Part shown: positions 1 through 10,741 of the stretch, piece by piece
How the letters are laid out: each line of letters begins with the position of its first letter
Position numbering within the stretch: position 1 is the first letter of the stretch
From: Anodontia alba
Taxonomy: Eukaryota > Mollusca > Bivalvia > Lucinida > Lucinidae
Length of the DNA stretch: 64,000 nt
Reading direction: 5' to 3'
NCBI GenBank assembly: GCA_964016985.1
Contig: OZ024830.1
Location: 77,496,763-77,560,762, forward strand
Notes under the pieces: generated by a model
The model's database searches: none
What the model was told of the DNA's origin: nothing
What the model saw: only the letters and a program-made list of their open reading frames with translations
Program-made: the position numbers and the translations under genes

Positions 1-321
1 TTCCTGTGGAGAAATGCGGATAATATTTATGTGGATATTAATGTGCAGGCTCTTCTTATCTCCAGTTGAGGAACAGTGCATAAACAAGTGGGCATCACCA
101 AGCAAAAATGTATCTTTAGGTATATACAGATTGCGAAGGGCCAGATCAGCCTGTGCATCAGGGCCTTCAATATCCACAGAATCATTGAAAATGTACAAAT
201 GGAGAGCAAAGGCCCGTATGATACTATGATACTTTGTGCATGTGCAAGATGATCTAACTTTGCGCATCTTATGCATGTTCGAAGGCATTTTTTGCTTGAT
301 GCAGCCCAAGTATAAAAACTT
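1..321 (-). other. Open reading stretch running off the left edge; probably repeat-derived
   Basis: On the minus strand an AG acceptor-like site (323-322) precedes about 107 codons without a stop that run off position 1. The translation includes FLYLGC, SCTCTKYHS and DSVDIEGPD. I do not recognise a domain. Another frame of the same DNA reads IRRACTLIST, and similar strings recur, as far as I remember, in translated molluscan dispersed repeats, so I favour a repeat copy over an exon. It could instead be an exon of a neighbouring gene; it does not resemble the missing C-terminus of tectonic. Confidence 0.3.
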
Positions 322-330
322 CTGAAAATA

Positions 331-1992
331 TTTTTTCTGTCATGTTTTCAATATGTTCTTTAGGTTGAAATTATATCTAATAAAACTCAAAATGTTGTCA
401 TGGTTGTCAACTTGTTGTTTTGCGTATTAATAGCCCTGTTAACTACATTTCAGTCCTATTAGAACGCTACAAAAAAAACAACAAAAAAACAAACAAAAAA
501 AAACCCTGTTGTATCGAACCAAATATTATATAGAAAAATGATCATAAATGGACATGAATGTAACATTCTCGATAACCATACCCCCAGCTATATGCTTGCC
601 CTTGCAAAATGCCAATGTTGAAAAGGGGCATTTCTCTCACAAAATTAATCTTTTTTTTTTTTTTTTGTCAAAAGTTAATTGGTGTTCAAGTGATCTACTC
701 ATCAGCCCCAATAAGTACAGCAAATTTCAAGGCCCTAGCACAAATAGTTATTGAGACATCTTGCTGACAAGAAAAGCATAAAAAATGGCCAAACAGGTGA
801 ATGACCCAAAACAGATATGCCCCTCCAACATTTTCAAAGTTTCGGGCATCACTCTACTATAACTCGGACCCATCAATATCCGGACTTGTTACTGTCCGTT
901 TCCGTTAATTATCATGTTGCGGGTGCTGGTGATGCTTACGTCACTTCGGAATCTATATTTTGCAAAACTCCACCATATTAAACTAGTATTAAACACATTT
1001 GTTTTTAGTTAAGCCAGTTAAAATTATTATAAAGCAATAATGCAATCTTGGGTCCGTTATATGTTAATAACATTTTATTCAACTGATTCCTTTTAACATA
1101 GATAATCGCCGAATTTTGCACATACTCGTTTTAGAACATGTGGGTCAAATTCGAGAGAATCGACATTTTCACAGTCGACTTTTCAAATTTCTATTACGGT
1201 TATGAAAATAATATGCTGATAAAGCAATAAAACAAAGCTAGTTTATTCTGAATAAGTTGGGTTTATAGTTGATTTTAGCGAACAAAAGCATTAAAAGGCT
1301 CTGCTAATGCTAGTACTATTCAACAATGGTCGCCATTTTATCTTTGACAAATAGCTTCATTCACAAATCAGTGTTTGGAAACTTCATCGAAATTTGTAAT
1401 ATGTGTGATCAATATTCAACAAATATGATTAAAAAACAAAACAAAATAATTACATACATGTAGTATTTAATTTGAATGATAAGTGATGTTTTGTTCACAG
1501 TTTATTGCGGATAATTATCACTTTCTATTCGATTGACTTTCGCACATTCCAGACGAAACCCGGTAACCGGTAAAATCATAGCCACGACATCATCATATCG
1601 ATAAAATAGGTATTTAGCACTATAGTTACCAGTCCGGGTTTTGATGGGTCCGAGACTATAATAAACTCTGTTATAAGGCTGTGGGCACCTACATATTACA
1701 CAATTATCACTCTATCTGGACCATGGCTTGGTATTTAGAAAGGTTAAAAAAAAAAAAGACACATTATTAAAGAGAATATAGATACTTTCTGGCAACTCTA
1801 TCAAAAACTTTTTGTATTACTTCTGAAAAGGTGTCTTCTCTAAAAGGAAAGAATTTCTTTCCTTTTAAAGTAGGGCCTTTTCAAATGGGGCTTGGTGTGC
1901 AGTAAAACCAATAGGAAGCCACAAAAGTTGTCTCCCTTGGCAGAAGTGGTGGAAACTCTACCAAATATTGGATAAAGTAGTATGTACCTTAC
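331..1992. other. AT-rich non-coding stretch
   Basis: I see no coding exon here on either strand. It holds A- and T-runs (around 472-503 and 651-666) and ordinary AT-rich sequence. If the tectonic gene continues to the left, this is intron or 3' flank. Confidence 0.5.
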
Positions 1993-2167
1993 TCTGGAAC
2001 CAAGTATTTCATAAATGGGAAAATCATTCGATCGTCCCGTCTCGGCATATAAAATATCAAGATGTATGCCTGTAGTTATATTTCGACATATTCCAGTTCT
2101 GTTGTCTACTGGACTTAAACCAACTGGATAGTATTCACTGGATATACATAGCATTGTCAGGTCATCC
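1993..2167 (-). CDS. TCTN: Tectonic-family protein, C-terminal exon seen in this window
   Basis: Exon of 175 bases between an acceptor (TTTCCAG, AG at 2169-2168) and a donor (GTAAGG from 1992). Its first base completes the codon left by the 4396-4292 exon. It then encodes 58 residues including TGICRN, LDILYAETG and EILGSR, matching the late region of tectonics in which a TGxC motif precedes a hydrophobic 'IxYxxxG' strand. It ends on a codon boundary. Without splicing the frame stays open about 50 codons into the intron, but that part is low-complexity and hydrophobic. Tectonics end in a C-terminal membrane segment or lipid-anchor-like tail. That part is not visible between 1 and 1992, so it is probably outside the window. 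Confidence 0.85.
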
Positions 2168-2284
2168 CTGGAAATATAGAAAACAAGCAGAAACAATAAA
2201 CGCAAACCATTTTCTTTTGTGCTTTATGAATAATTACACCAATACCTAGCTCCATATGAGGTGATTTTTTCAACCGAAAATTGT

Positions 2285-2400
2285 TGATATTTTTCTTATT
2301 TCTTCCTGAAAACATGTGTTGTGGTACTCATTAGATGCACCTCAATGAGGCACTTCTAATGAGTACAAAACACATTTTCAGAGAGAGATAAGAAAAATAT
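2285..2400. mobile_element. Hairpin MITE, family M1
   Basis: Near-perfect inverted repeat. The left arm runs TTTTTCTTATTTC ... GTACTCATTAGA and the right arm is its complement, around a short CCTCAATGAGG centre. It is one of about a dozen copies of the same family here. No protein coded. Confidence 0.75.
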
Positions 2401-2458
2401 TTTCCTTATACCCCATTTTATCTAGAGTCATGTACCTACAGGGTTCCCATTACACTTA

Positions 2459-2742
2459 TCATCACGAAAACATGCCTATATGATATTGACCCCCTTAAAC
2501 CCCACTTTTATATAGTAAAACTGGGGTTTACAGGGGTATACATTATTTTTCTAATTTCTGCTCAAAAACATAGATTGTGGGTACTCGTTAGAACCGCCTT
2601 GCCGAGGCAGTTCTAACGACTACCCACAATCTATGTTTTGAGCAGAAATATGAAATATATCAGACATTTTTTATTTGAAAATTTTCAGTTTTTTGGAGGT
2701 GGAATTTTCTATATATTCGAATAGGAATGTTTTCGTAATGTA
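2459..2742. mobile_element. Hairpin MITE, family M2
   Basis: Outer ends ATCACGAAAACATGCCTAT and its degraded complement near 2725-2740 enclose a C-rich strand (CCCCCTTAAACCCCAC) and a central hairpin (GATTGTGGGTACTCGTTAGAA and complement). The same layout recurs at 11560, 25802, 53849 and 56211. Confidence 0.75.
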
Positions 2743-4291
2743 TCAGTAATCAGTTAACTCCCCGAGAACTCTCTGTAAACAACTAAGTCCACTTGGATTC
2801 CTTTGACAGCTTAGTTTTCATTGAAATTTCTAATTCAAACCTGGTCATATGCCAATAAAGCATAAACAATATAAAACAGAATCATTATTGTGTTAAATAA
2901 AATATATGTTAATAAATCTTTTATCTGGACGAGGAAAAAAAATGGGTTAGATATCAGCTAAATTCTACTGTCAGGATCTATGATAAAAACAGGATTCCTA
3001 TCAGAAGGACTTAGTATTTGGTCCACCTTTCATTTCATTTATAAATAACAGAAAAAGTACTGCCATATCTCATTCCCTGACATTTCCTTGACTTTTCCTA
3101 GACAAACTGTCAGTCTCCCTGGACTTCTGTTCCTTTCAGCAGACAAAGTTTTCTGCTATTCTGGACCTATTAACACTTAGCACTCTGGGCAAAAATTTTG
3201 AAATATTTTTTTTTATTTTTTCCAGAAAACAGATTTTTTCCAGAAAACAGGATTAGATATTTCATGCAAATTATCTCCAATAGAAAGGGGGTGTTCGGAT
3301 AACTCTGCCCAATTCCTCATTTGAAAAATAGAGGGGTTGTATTTTTTCAAAACAGTAATATCCAGAAAGTAATGACAGATATTTTCATTTATATGTCTTC
3401 TTTATTACAAATAAAGTTTTGGATGTGTTATTGCAGATAGTGAGCGATTTTATAAGACTTTTTACACCTACCCCTTAAACATACTTTTTGGACACCTATT
3501 TTTCTATGGACTCAATTTCCACCAAATTACTGATTTTTTCCATTTTTTTTTTTTTTTTTTTTTTTTATTACCGGTAGTTACGTTTTTAGAACTTATCAGA
3601 TGATAGTAAAAATGATTCGCTAAGTATAGATCTTGTGCATGTGTCTGTAGATCACATGATGAACGTCACAGCTTTTTCTTTAATTCTTTAAAAATATGTT
3701 AATAAGAAAAATATATGCCTATTGGCATTATGGATGGGTTTTTCCACTAAGAATAAAGGTAACATATCACATTGAAACAGGTTAACCAAATGGTAAACCT
3801 CAGATGACACCCAACGCCTACCCACTGGGGACAGAATTATTGCTGTGAAACCCCATCCAAAAAGATAGTAACAACCTTTTCAAATTGAAGTGCCTTCCAC
3901 CTGGTGACCAACAAAATTCTTTTGTCTATTTACTGTTCCATCATATCTGCACTACATATGTAAAGATAAGGAGTAGTATTTGATGATAATTCCAACATAA
4001 TTAGCATAAAATGTCACATCCTATTTTCTAGGAAAAATAAGAAAAATATTTCAAAATGTCAACTGTTGAAATTTTTACCTAGCATGCAAAGTGTTTCGGC
4101 TATTACCAATATAACATACCTCACATTTCATATACTTTTTGTGGTAAAACGCGCAAACAGAGCTTTGTATAAAACTTATGAGGAAGATATTTTTGTGGTC
4201 AGAAAAACAAATTTTGAGTTAAAAAAAAAAAATATGAACGTCTTAAATTAAGTTACAGAAATGTTGTTCACGACAAAATTCCATGTCTTAC
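2743..4291. other. Tectonic intron sequence with repeat debris
   Basis: No exon found. It contains a relic of the 'CACTCTGGG ... CAGAAAACAGG' hairpin family at about 3173-3300, a long T-run at about 3540-3566 and AT-rich sequence. Confidence 0.5.
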
Positions 4292-4396
4292 CTTAGAACA
4301 TTCAACCAGTAGCCACTGTTGGTGACATCATTATATCCCCGTCTCCCTAGAACATCTGACGGCATTAGAGCATTTAATCTGTTGATGATCAATTTC
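4292..4396 (-). CDS. TCTN: Tectonic-family protein, internal exon
   Basis: Exon of 105 bases with acceptor TTTTTACAG (AG at 4398-4397) and donor AAG/GTAAGA (GT at 4291-4290). The first base completes the split arginine codon of the 6212-6095 exon, and the last two bases are completed by the 2167-1993 exon, so the phases 1/2 agree on both sides. It encodes about 35 residues including LIINRLNALMP, GRRGYNDV and GYWLNVL, fitting the tectonic segment with a conserved W before the C-terminal strands. All three joins around it keep the frame open, which is the main support. Confidence 0.88.
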
Positions 4397-4847
4397 CTGT
4401 AAAAACAGTCAAGGCATGCCAATCAAAACTAAGCAAAATACATTAACCTTTTCAGCCCCTGAGTTTCTGACAAGGACTCTTTCATCTCTGAATTTGAACA
4501 CATTCATTATTGCAAATACATGGGTAAAAGTCCTAGAAATCCTTAATACTGAAAATCCGCTTTTCCAATACTGAAAATTACATTTTCCCTATACTCTAAA
4601 TTGGACTAAAAAGTGTCTCAAAACTGAATGAGTATTAATACTGAAAACTTTCACTCATGAAAATAGGGTTTAGTCAAACTCAATTACAGATTGGCAAACC
4701 TTTTAGATCCTGATAAGAAGGTTCATAGAGCCGTCCCATCTGGATCTATACTGTTTGCATAGGTATCTGTTTTGGTCTGCATGGCTGAGAAGATCAAGAT
4801 ATGCAGAGTAAGAAAATGTCCAATCATAATTATAGACAAGAAAGGTA

Positions 4848-5067
4848 CACCACAACCTCTTTATAACACTATTGTTGGGGTCCATAGCATAAACTGTGTT
4901 AGTTAAACAACCGTGTTATATCCAAACAAAACTGTATAGATTATATTGAAAAATGACCATTTATGGTCATTTTTCAATATAATCTATACAGTTTTGGGAT
5001 CCATTTTTGAACTGTGTTATATCCAAAACTGTGTTATAATGAAATGTGTTATAAAGAGGTTGTAGTG
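4848..5067. mobile_element. TA-flanked palindromic MITE, family M3, copy 1
   Basis: The ends CACCACAACCTCTTTATAAC and its complement (…AGAGGTTGTAGTG) are bordered by TA at 4846-4847 and 5068-5069, a Tc1/mariner-type target duplication. The centre is a long palindrome around ATGACCATTTATGGTCAT. 220 bp, no coding capacity. Confidence 0.85.
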
Positions 5068-5840
5068 TATCATGGCAAATATGTTTCTCCATGAAAACAT
5101 GTGTTGCGGATCCTCATTAAACCCATCCTAAGATTTAATGCATCCAAGTCCTTGTCAGTTATAAGCCATCAGAAACCCAAGCATGCATTTATTAGACCGC
5201 TACAAAATAGTTCCATACCATTCCAGGCTTCAAAGAGAATTTACTGATTTGATGTGTACCTCTCTACAATGTAGCAAATTAATGAATAGAACTTTTAGAT
5301 CTCTTCATATTAAAATAAAAAAGAAAAAAGATTATAGTGCTGTATTTCTTCATGTTATACCAATGATGAATCATTTTAATACCATGCTAAAGTAGGACAT
5401 TTTTACTGACTGTGGTGACACTCTTATTGTGCTTAGTAATATACATGTACCCTTTCGTTATATATGTCTTACCTTATTTTACTATTACTCGTTAGTGAGA
5501 TAGTGTCAGTATCAAAAAGAGTGATATATTTCATAACTGATGATACAATGCATTTTTTTAATGCCTATGCCCATGGGCTTAGACAATCTTAAGAGTTTGA
5601 TATTACTACAGAAGTACTTCATGAAAGGTCATAAACAGGTAAATTCTTACTTTTTAGAGTACATGTAGAACTTTCAGTAGAGACTTGGTATGCAGTCATG
5701 CAAAAATCTAAAGAAGTCCACTCTAAAAGAAAAGAGTGTGCCCATAGGGAGTGTATTCTTTCCTTTTAGATTAGACCCCTTTTCAGAAGGGAGGCAACAA
5801 TATGAAAGGGTTGCATCCCCTGAAAGAGTAGCCAGTCCCC
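5068..5840. other. Tectonic intron, no gene seen
   Basis: AT-rich intron sequence. A 70-codon open stretch at 5183-5395 has no recognisable motif and poly-lysine composition, so I do not call it a gene. A small inverted repeat (CTAAAAGGAAAGA-type arms) lies at about 5723-5772. Confidence 0.5.
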
Positions 5841-5844
5841 TTAA

Positions 5845-6081
5845 CCCTTAAAACGCCAATAAAACCTGCATATGAAAATGTCGTCTGTTTATGTCGTCTG
5901 CTGAATATTCTTGCAAACTTTTCAAACCTATTTTTGCATACAGGCAAACAGTGTGGACCCAGATCAGACTGTTCCTAGAGGAGCAGTCTGATCTGGGTCC
6001 ACACTGTTTGCAAAAAAGACTTTAAAAATCACAAGCATGTGACAAAGCAGACGACAATTGTTGTGACTGGCAGTTTAAGCG
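5845..6081. mobile_element. TTAA-flanked MITE, family M4, copy 1
   Basis: Ends CCCTTAAAACGCCA and TGGCAGTTTAAGCG are bordered by TTAA at 5841-5844 and 6082-6085, the target signature of piggyBac-type elements. Internal inverted repeats CAGTGTGGACCCAGATCAGA and complement form a hairpin. The element ends 13 bases from the end of the tectonic exon 6095-6212. Confidence 0.85.
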
Positions 6082-6094
6082 TTAACTGATGTAC

Positions 6095-6212
6095 CTTAAT
6101 CCAGAGCAATCGGCAAAATCTGTTAGTGCTAGCTGGAGTCTACACGCTGTTGAAATATCTTCACCAAACTTAATCCCTCTCCTACCCGCATTGAAACATA
6201 GACCATCAGCTC
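6095..6212 (-). CDS. TCTN: Tectonic-family protein, internal exon
   Basis: Exon of 118 bases; acceptor AATCTTAG (AG at 6214-6213), donor AAG/GTACAT (GT at 6094-6093). Two leading bases (GA) complete a glycine codon begun by the G that ends the 10672-9720 exon, and the two trailing bases join the 4396-4292 exon. It encodes CFNAGRRGIKFGED followed by TACRLQLAL; the C-x(n)-GIxFGE pattern is a tectonic hallmark. The exon sits between two MITEs: M4 on its 3' (donor) side, 13 bases away, and M3 on its 5' (acceptor) side, 21 bases away. Almost no native intron flanks the splice sites. Confidence 0.9.
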
Positions 6213-6233
6213 CTAAGATTAAAATAGAAAATA

Positions 6234-6453
6234 CACCACAATCTCTTTATAACACTAATATTGGGGTCCATAGCATAAACCGTGTTAGTTAAATAACCGT
6301 GTTCAATCCAAACAAAAATGTATAGATTATATTGAAAAATGACCATTTATGGTCATTTTTCAATATAACCTATACATTTTTGGGATCCATCTTAGAACAG
6401 TTTTATATCCAAAACCGTGTTATAACGAACCGTGTTATAAAGAGGTTGAAGTG
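6234..6453. mobile_element. TA-flanked palindromic MITE, family M3, copy 2
   Basis: Same ends and central palindrome as 4848-5067; TA at 6232-6233 and 6454-6455. It starts 21 bases from the tectonic exon whose splice acceptor is at 6213-6214. Confidence 0.85.
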
Positions 6454-6455
6454 TA

Positions 6456-6978
6456 TCTATAAAGTAAACACCCTATCTATTAGACAGGAGCAAACTTCTA
6501 GAAGTTATTTTTTTTTACTCAAAAGAGTTAACAATTTTGCTAAATTTTGTAGATATAACTTGTTATTTTTTTAATTTGTGCCATTTTGTCATCTTCCGAT
6601 TGTAGACTTACAGCAATTTTCATGGGCAAGTAGTTAAATTTGTACGAAAGATATGCTTCGTAATTTTATGACCAAGCAATAAAATTTTGTACGCATCGTC
6701 TAGAAATGTGTTTCCAGGGCCTTTAAAGTTAATAAAAAATATACTTTTTAACTGAAAGCAGTTATGAGATATACATGTAACCTAAATAAGTTAAAATTTT
6801 CAGCCACAGGAAAGTTAATTCTTACACTTTGGAAGGGAGTTATCTTTATAGCTGAATTTTAACATAACCTAGTTATTAATCTTCTTAGAATTTTAACCTT
6901 TAGAAGTAATGCTCCTGGCCGATATATTCACTGTTATTCCTTACAATATAGCAGCAGATAAAATGTGGTATTAAGTCA
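6456..6978. other. Tectonic intron, no gene seen
   Basis: AT-rich sequence with no exon signals tied to a readable frame. Confidence 0.5.
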
Positions 6979-7094
6979 ATATTTTTCTTATTTCTCTATG
7001 AAAACATCTGTTGTGGGTACTCATTAGAAGCATCTCAGGGCACATCTAATGAGTACCCACAACAACAGTTTTCATCGAGAAATTAGAAAAATAT
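6979..7094. mobile_element. Hairpin MITE, family M1
   Basis: Inverted arms TTTTTCTTATTTCTC … GTGGGTACTCATTAGAAG and complement around CATCTCAGGGC. Confidence 0.75.
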
Positions 7095-7509
7095 CAACAA
7101 AAATTTTGTTGAAAAATGAGCCTTACCTGGGGCTTTGTTACAATATGCCATGTTTCATTGCAGAAGAATTTACAAATAATTTCAAATTTTCATAAGCCTA
7201 TCTATGTTGAACATATGACAAGCATTTTTCCTACTTGTAAGCTTGTTATTTAATGTTTTCCATTTTCCAACTGGAATGCTGAGACCACCAAAGTCCTTAC
7301 AGACTTCATTAAAAGACACAAACACGTGCAGGAGAAAATGGAGTACAAGTCAACCAAACTGGATGAAACTTTCAGATACTATTTTGGCCGCTTTTACTCT
7401 CAAAACCGTGTTCTGGACCCTCAAAAGTTAGTGGCAAGGATCCATTGTGATGCATATATGATCAGTCCAAGTTTAATTTTATTTATCTATGGCTTTATGT
7501 TTTAAGCTA
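7095..7509. other. Tectonic intron, no gene seen
   Basis: A 62-codon open stretch at 7243-7431 has no motif and no compatible splice partners, so it is not called. Confidence 0.45.
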
Positions 7510-7730
7510 TACCACAACCTCTTTATAACACTATTGTTGGGATGCATAGCATAAACCGTGTTAGTTAAGCAACCGTGTTATATCCAAACAAAAAATGTAT
7601 AGATTATATTGAAAAATGACCATTTATGGTCATTTTTCAATATAATCTATACATTTTTGGGATCCATCTTTGAACCGTGTTATATCCAAAATCGTGTTAT
7701 AATGAACCGTGTTATAAAGAGGTTGTAGTG
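7510..7730. mobile_element. Palindromic MITE, family M3, copy 3
   Basis: CCACAACCTCTTTATAACAC and its complement, with the same ATGACCATTTATGGTCAT centre. TA is present on the left (7508-7509); the right duplicate is degraded (ATTTG), so this is probably the oldest of the three copies. Confidence 0.8.
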
Positions 7731-7959
7731 ATTTGTAAACAAAAGGGCAAGAATTATCATTATTTGAGCAACAGTCAACTCTTAAAACGCTAAGCAAATT
7801 TCTAGCACATAACATTTTAAAGTTGATTTTGTTATTTTTCAGAGAAAATAAGAACAGATATTTCATGTGAATCATCTACTAGACAAACGATTCTCACATA
7901 AAATGTCACCTTATTTTTCCGGATGCATAAAATATTTCAAAGCGTCATCTGCTGTTGCT

Positions 7960-8445
7960 GTATTTAGTACTCCAGTCTGGGGAATCCATATGACCAAATG
8001 ACTAGGTACACAAAGCTTGTTACTATATTTAGCTCTGCCTAAGGTAGGATTTTGCAGAATATCTCTATTTATACCTGATGGAACGTTCAAATAAAGCACA
8101 GAGTATGTGGAAAATCAAGTTCTTTCTGTGGTGTAAGCGCTATTTTGCGATCTGGTCTAATTCTCAAGAACATTCGTCAATCTGGGCTACCGGGACAATG
8201 TACATGAATTTTGACAAAAAACATTCTCTGAATGGTCCCGAGAATCAGAAAAGACTGCAGAATAGCGCTCACAACACCAGAAAGAGCTTGGTTTTCTGTG
8301 TACCCTGCGCTTTATTTGAACAAATTCCATCAGGTATCAATCAAGCTGTTCTTAAAAATCCTATCATATGCGGAGATAAAAATAGTAACAAACTATGTGC
8401 ACTTAGTCATTTGGTCACGTGGATTCCCCACACTGGTTCTTTATG
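7960..8445. repeat. Long imperfect inverted repeat (foldback element)
   Basis: The left arm (about 7962-8190) and right arm (about 8215-8445) are diverged reverse complements along their whole length, for example GGAATCCATATGACCAAATG against its complement near 8405-8430, and AGCGCTATT near 8137 against 8262. Both arms therefore give similar peptides on opposite strands (SHLVIWIPQTG and SHLVTWIPHTG). These are not a gene. Confidence 0.75.
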
Positions 8446-8628
8446 GGGTTCTTTATGGGTTAACCGCTTTAAAACAACAAACCCTTAGATCACATTAAAG
8501 GACCCCCAGAAACTCCAAGAGAGATCACAATTTTAAAACTCTGAGGGAAAACCCTGTGTGTGATATCATGATGTCTTGAATATCTTTTCTCATTCTAGGG
8601 TATGAAATGAGTAAATTATCTGCCACAA

Positions 8629-8835
8629 CCCTAGTCCTGCAGAACCCAGATATACCCTGTCTTAGCAAACAGTGTAGATCTAGATCAGTTGGCTTCTTCA
8701 GAAGCCAACTGATCTGAATCTGCACTGTTTATCATATAGAATGTATTTTTGTATCAAAAACCCGGATCAAGTTATCTGATTGGTTGGAGATTAGAAAAAG
8801 GGCATGGCATCTTAATTTATTCAGCAAGACAAGGG
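8629..8835. mobile_element. TTAA-type MITE, family M5, copy 1
   Basis: Ends CCCTAGTCCTGCAGAA and TTCAGCAAGACAAGGG; right flank TTAA, left TTAA decayed. The centre carries the hairpin AGATCAGTTGGCTTCTTCAG and complement. Related copies lie at 16407, 22073, 22841, 55474 and 58141. Confidence 0.75.
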
Positions 8836-9066
8836 TTAAAGCTTTAGAAAAACTGTTGCAGACAGCATTCTATTTTTCTATTATTATTAAACTTATTTAT
8901 TTTATTTTTTTTTTCAAAGACAATAAGACTTGGCCTTTCATAGCAGACAATAATAATATATTTTCTACAAAGAAAGATAAAAAAAAAAAAAAAAAAGAAA
9001 AGAAAAAAAAAAAGAAAAAATGTCAAAGAGCTCCAGATAAAGTGCTTTATCAGCTGAAAAGTATTG
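8836..9066. other. Simple A/T-rich sequence
   Basis: Contains a purine-rich A-tract (8979-9019); the lysine-rich open frame there is a composition artefact. Confidence 0.6.
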
Positions 9067-9182
9067 ATTTTTTTTCTTTTTCTCCATGAAAATAATAAAT
9101 GTGGGTACACATTAGAAGCACCTCACCAAAGTACTTCTAATGAGTACCCACATCATATTTTTACTTGGTGAAATAAGAATAT
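9067..9182. mobile_element. Hairpin MITE, family M1
   Basis: Arms TTTCTCCATGAAAAT … GTGGGTACACATTAGAAG and complement. Confidence 0.7.
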
Positions 9183-9471
9183 AATGTGGATACCCCCCCA
9201 TTTCTGGAGCTGTTATCCCCCCACCCCCCCCCCTCCCCCACCCCATTTTTTATTATCTATGGTAAATGTTCTAAAATTTTGTATACCAAATTTTCTGATA
9301 AATTTGCATATACAAACAGTGCAGACCCAGATCAAGATCAGACAGTCCCTGAAGGAGCAGTCTGATCTTGGTCTACACAGTTTGTCATTCCACTTAATAT
9401 TTTGAGAAAAAACTGCATAAAAAGCAAAATTTTGGCCAATAAAGTAATAAATAAAAAGTTCTAAACTTTAA

Positions 9472-9691
9472 CCCTTAAAAGGCCAAGAAAACCTGCATCT
9501 GAAAATGGCATCTGTTTATGTCGTCTGCTGAATATTCTTGGAAACTTTTCAAACCTATTTTTGCATGCAGGCAAACAGTGTGGACCATGATCAGACTGCT
9601 CCTAGAGGGGCCACACTGTTTGCAAAAATGACTTAAAATCAAAAGCAGAAGACAAAGCAGACGACATTTGTTGTGATTGGCAGTTTAAGGG
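9472..9691. mobile_element. TTAA-flanked MITE, family M4, copy 2
   Basis: Ends CCCTTAAAAGGCCA and TGGCAGTTTAAGGG between TTAA at 9468-9471 and 9692-9695. Same internal hairpin as 5845-6081, same orientation relative to the tectonic gene, and it ends 28 bases from the end of the exon 9720-10672. Just before it, 9290-9400 holds a relic of a related hairpin (CAGTGCAGACCCAGATCA). Confidence 0.85.
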
Positions 9692-9719
9692 TTAAGACTT
9701 TTACCAGGGAACTTCTTAC

Positions 9720-10672
9720 CTGTGCTGAACACTGCCATCTGACGAGTGGAGTTTGTGTTAACGTACATAAATTCAGGTGGCGTGACACTATCATTATTGA
9801 CAACAGATCCACTGAAGATAGGCTTTCCTATTTCATAACCCACTCTTCCCGATCTTTCATAACTTGCATCCGTAATGTTATTAAAATTATCCGTAGCACC
9901 TGCACCAACTCCGGTAAAACTGTGTACAAATTTAGCTGTGTATTTCTGTGTTAACACATTCTGGATTCCTCGGTTCACCAATGGTATATCTGCTAATATT
10001 ATATTTGCATCCAGCTTTACTATTTTCTTCCCGTCCCAAGTAAATGTGTACTGAACATCTATCACAGAATTTTCACATATACCATTGTTATTTAGTGGCG
10101 TTGTCGGGATTTGACTACAAGACCCTGTGGGGAGATTACTAGAAGCTGGTGGGTCTGGATCAGGGAGATTGTTCAAATCTATACATATATCATTACCACA
10201 TGTGTCTGTGCAGTTTGGATTTGAGGGTAAAGTATAATCAAAGAGATAGGAGGTTCCTGGAGTCACGCTACTTGAAAGATCTGCCGAGGATTTAAGATAT
10301 GCATCAGCATTAGGAGCACAGTAGTAAATAACATTAGTTTCTGTTATCAGTGGCCCATTATCCTCTTCTAACAGGCTGAAGTATTGTGTCGTTGTGGTGA
10401 GAGAGGAGCTCTGTGTGTAAAACAGCGAGCTGAGTACCGTGTCACTACCACACAAGTCATTAGTCATTGTAAAAGTACATGATGAGTCTAGGTCTGTGAG
10501 GAAGCGAACAGGTGCAGTTTGTAAACACTGTCCGGACAGAGTTGATTGGGGTAGTGTCAATACTCCCTTTGACTTTAATGTACTGTTGTCAAGGGGTTTA
10601 CCAGTCTTTAAACTAACACCATACTGGTACCCTGTTCCTGGACTATCGTCTGTTTTTCTCTCTTCCTGCTCC
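9720..10672 (-). CDS. TCTN: Tectonic-family protein, large central exon
   Basis: Exon of 953 bases; acceptor TTTATACAG (AG at 10674-10673), donor CAG/GTAAGA (GT at 9719-9718). The first base completes the arginine codon from the 15496-15246 exon, and the last G joins the 6212 exon. It encodes about 317 residues. Near the start is GTGYQYG, the tectonic 'GYxxG' signature. Repeated cysteines follow (SCTFTM, DLCGSD, YYCAPNADAY, CTDTCGNDICIDL). After a proline-rich linker comes the beta-rich domain (YTFTWDG, VQYTFTW), and near the end RSGRVGYEIGKPIFSG, a clear match to the family's RSGxxGYxxGKP motif. Tectonics are secreted or membrane-tethered glycoproteins of the ciliary transition-zone (MKS/B9) complex. 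That all this lies in one exon is notable, as I recall vertebrate orthologues splitting it. I cannot assign the paralogue (TCTN1, 2 or 3). Confidence 0.93.
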
Positions 10673-10741
10673 CTGTATAAACAATAAATAAATTCTGTTA
10701 GGATTCCACTACTCTTTCGACATCTTTCAGAAAGTCAATTA

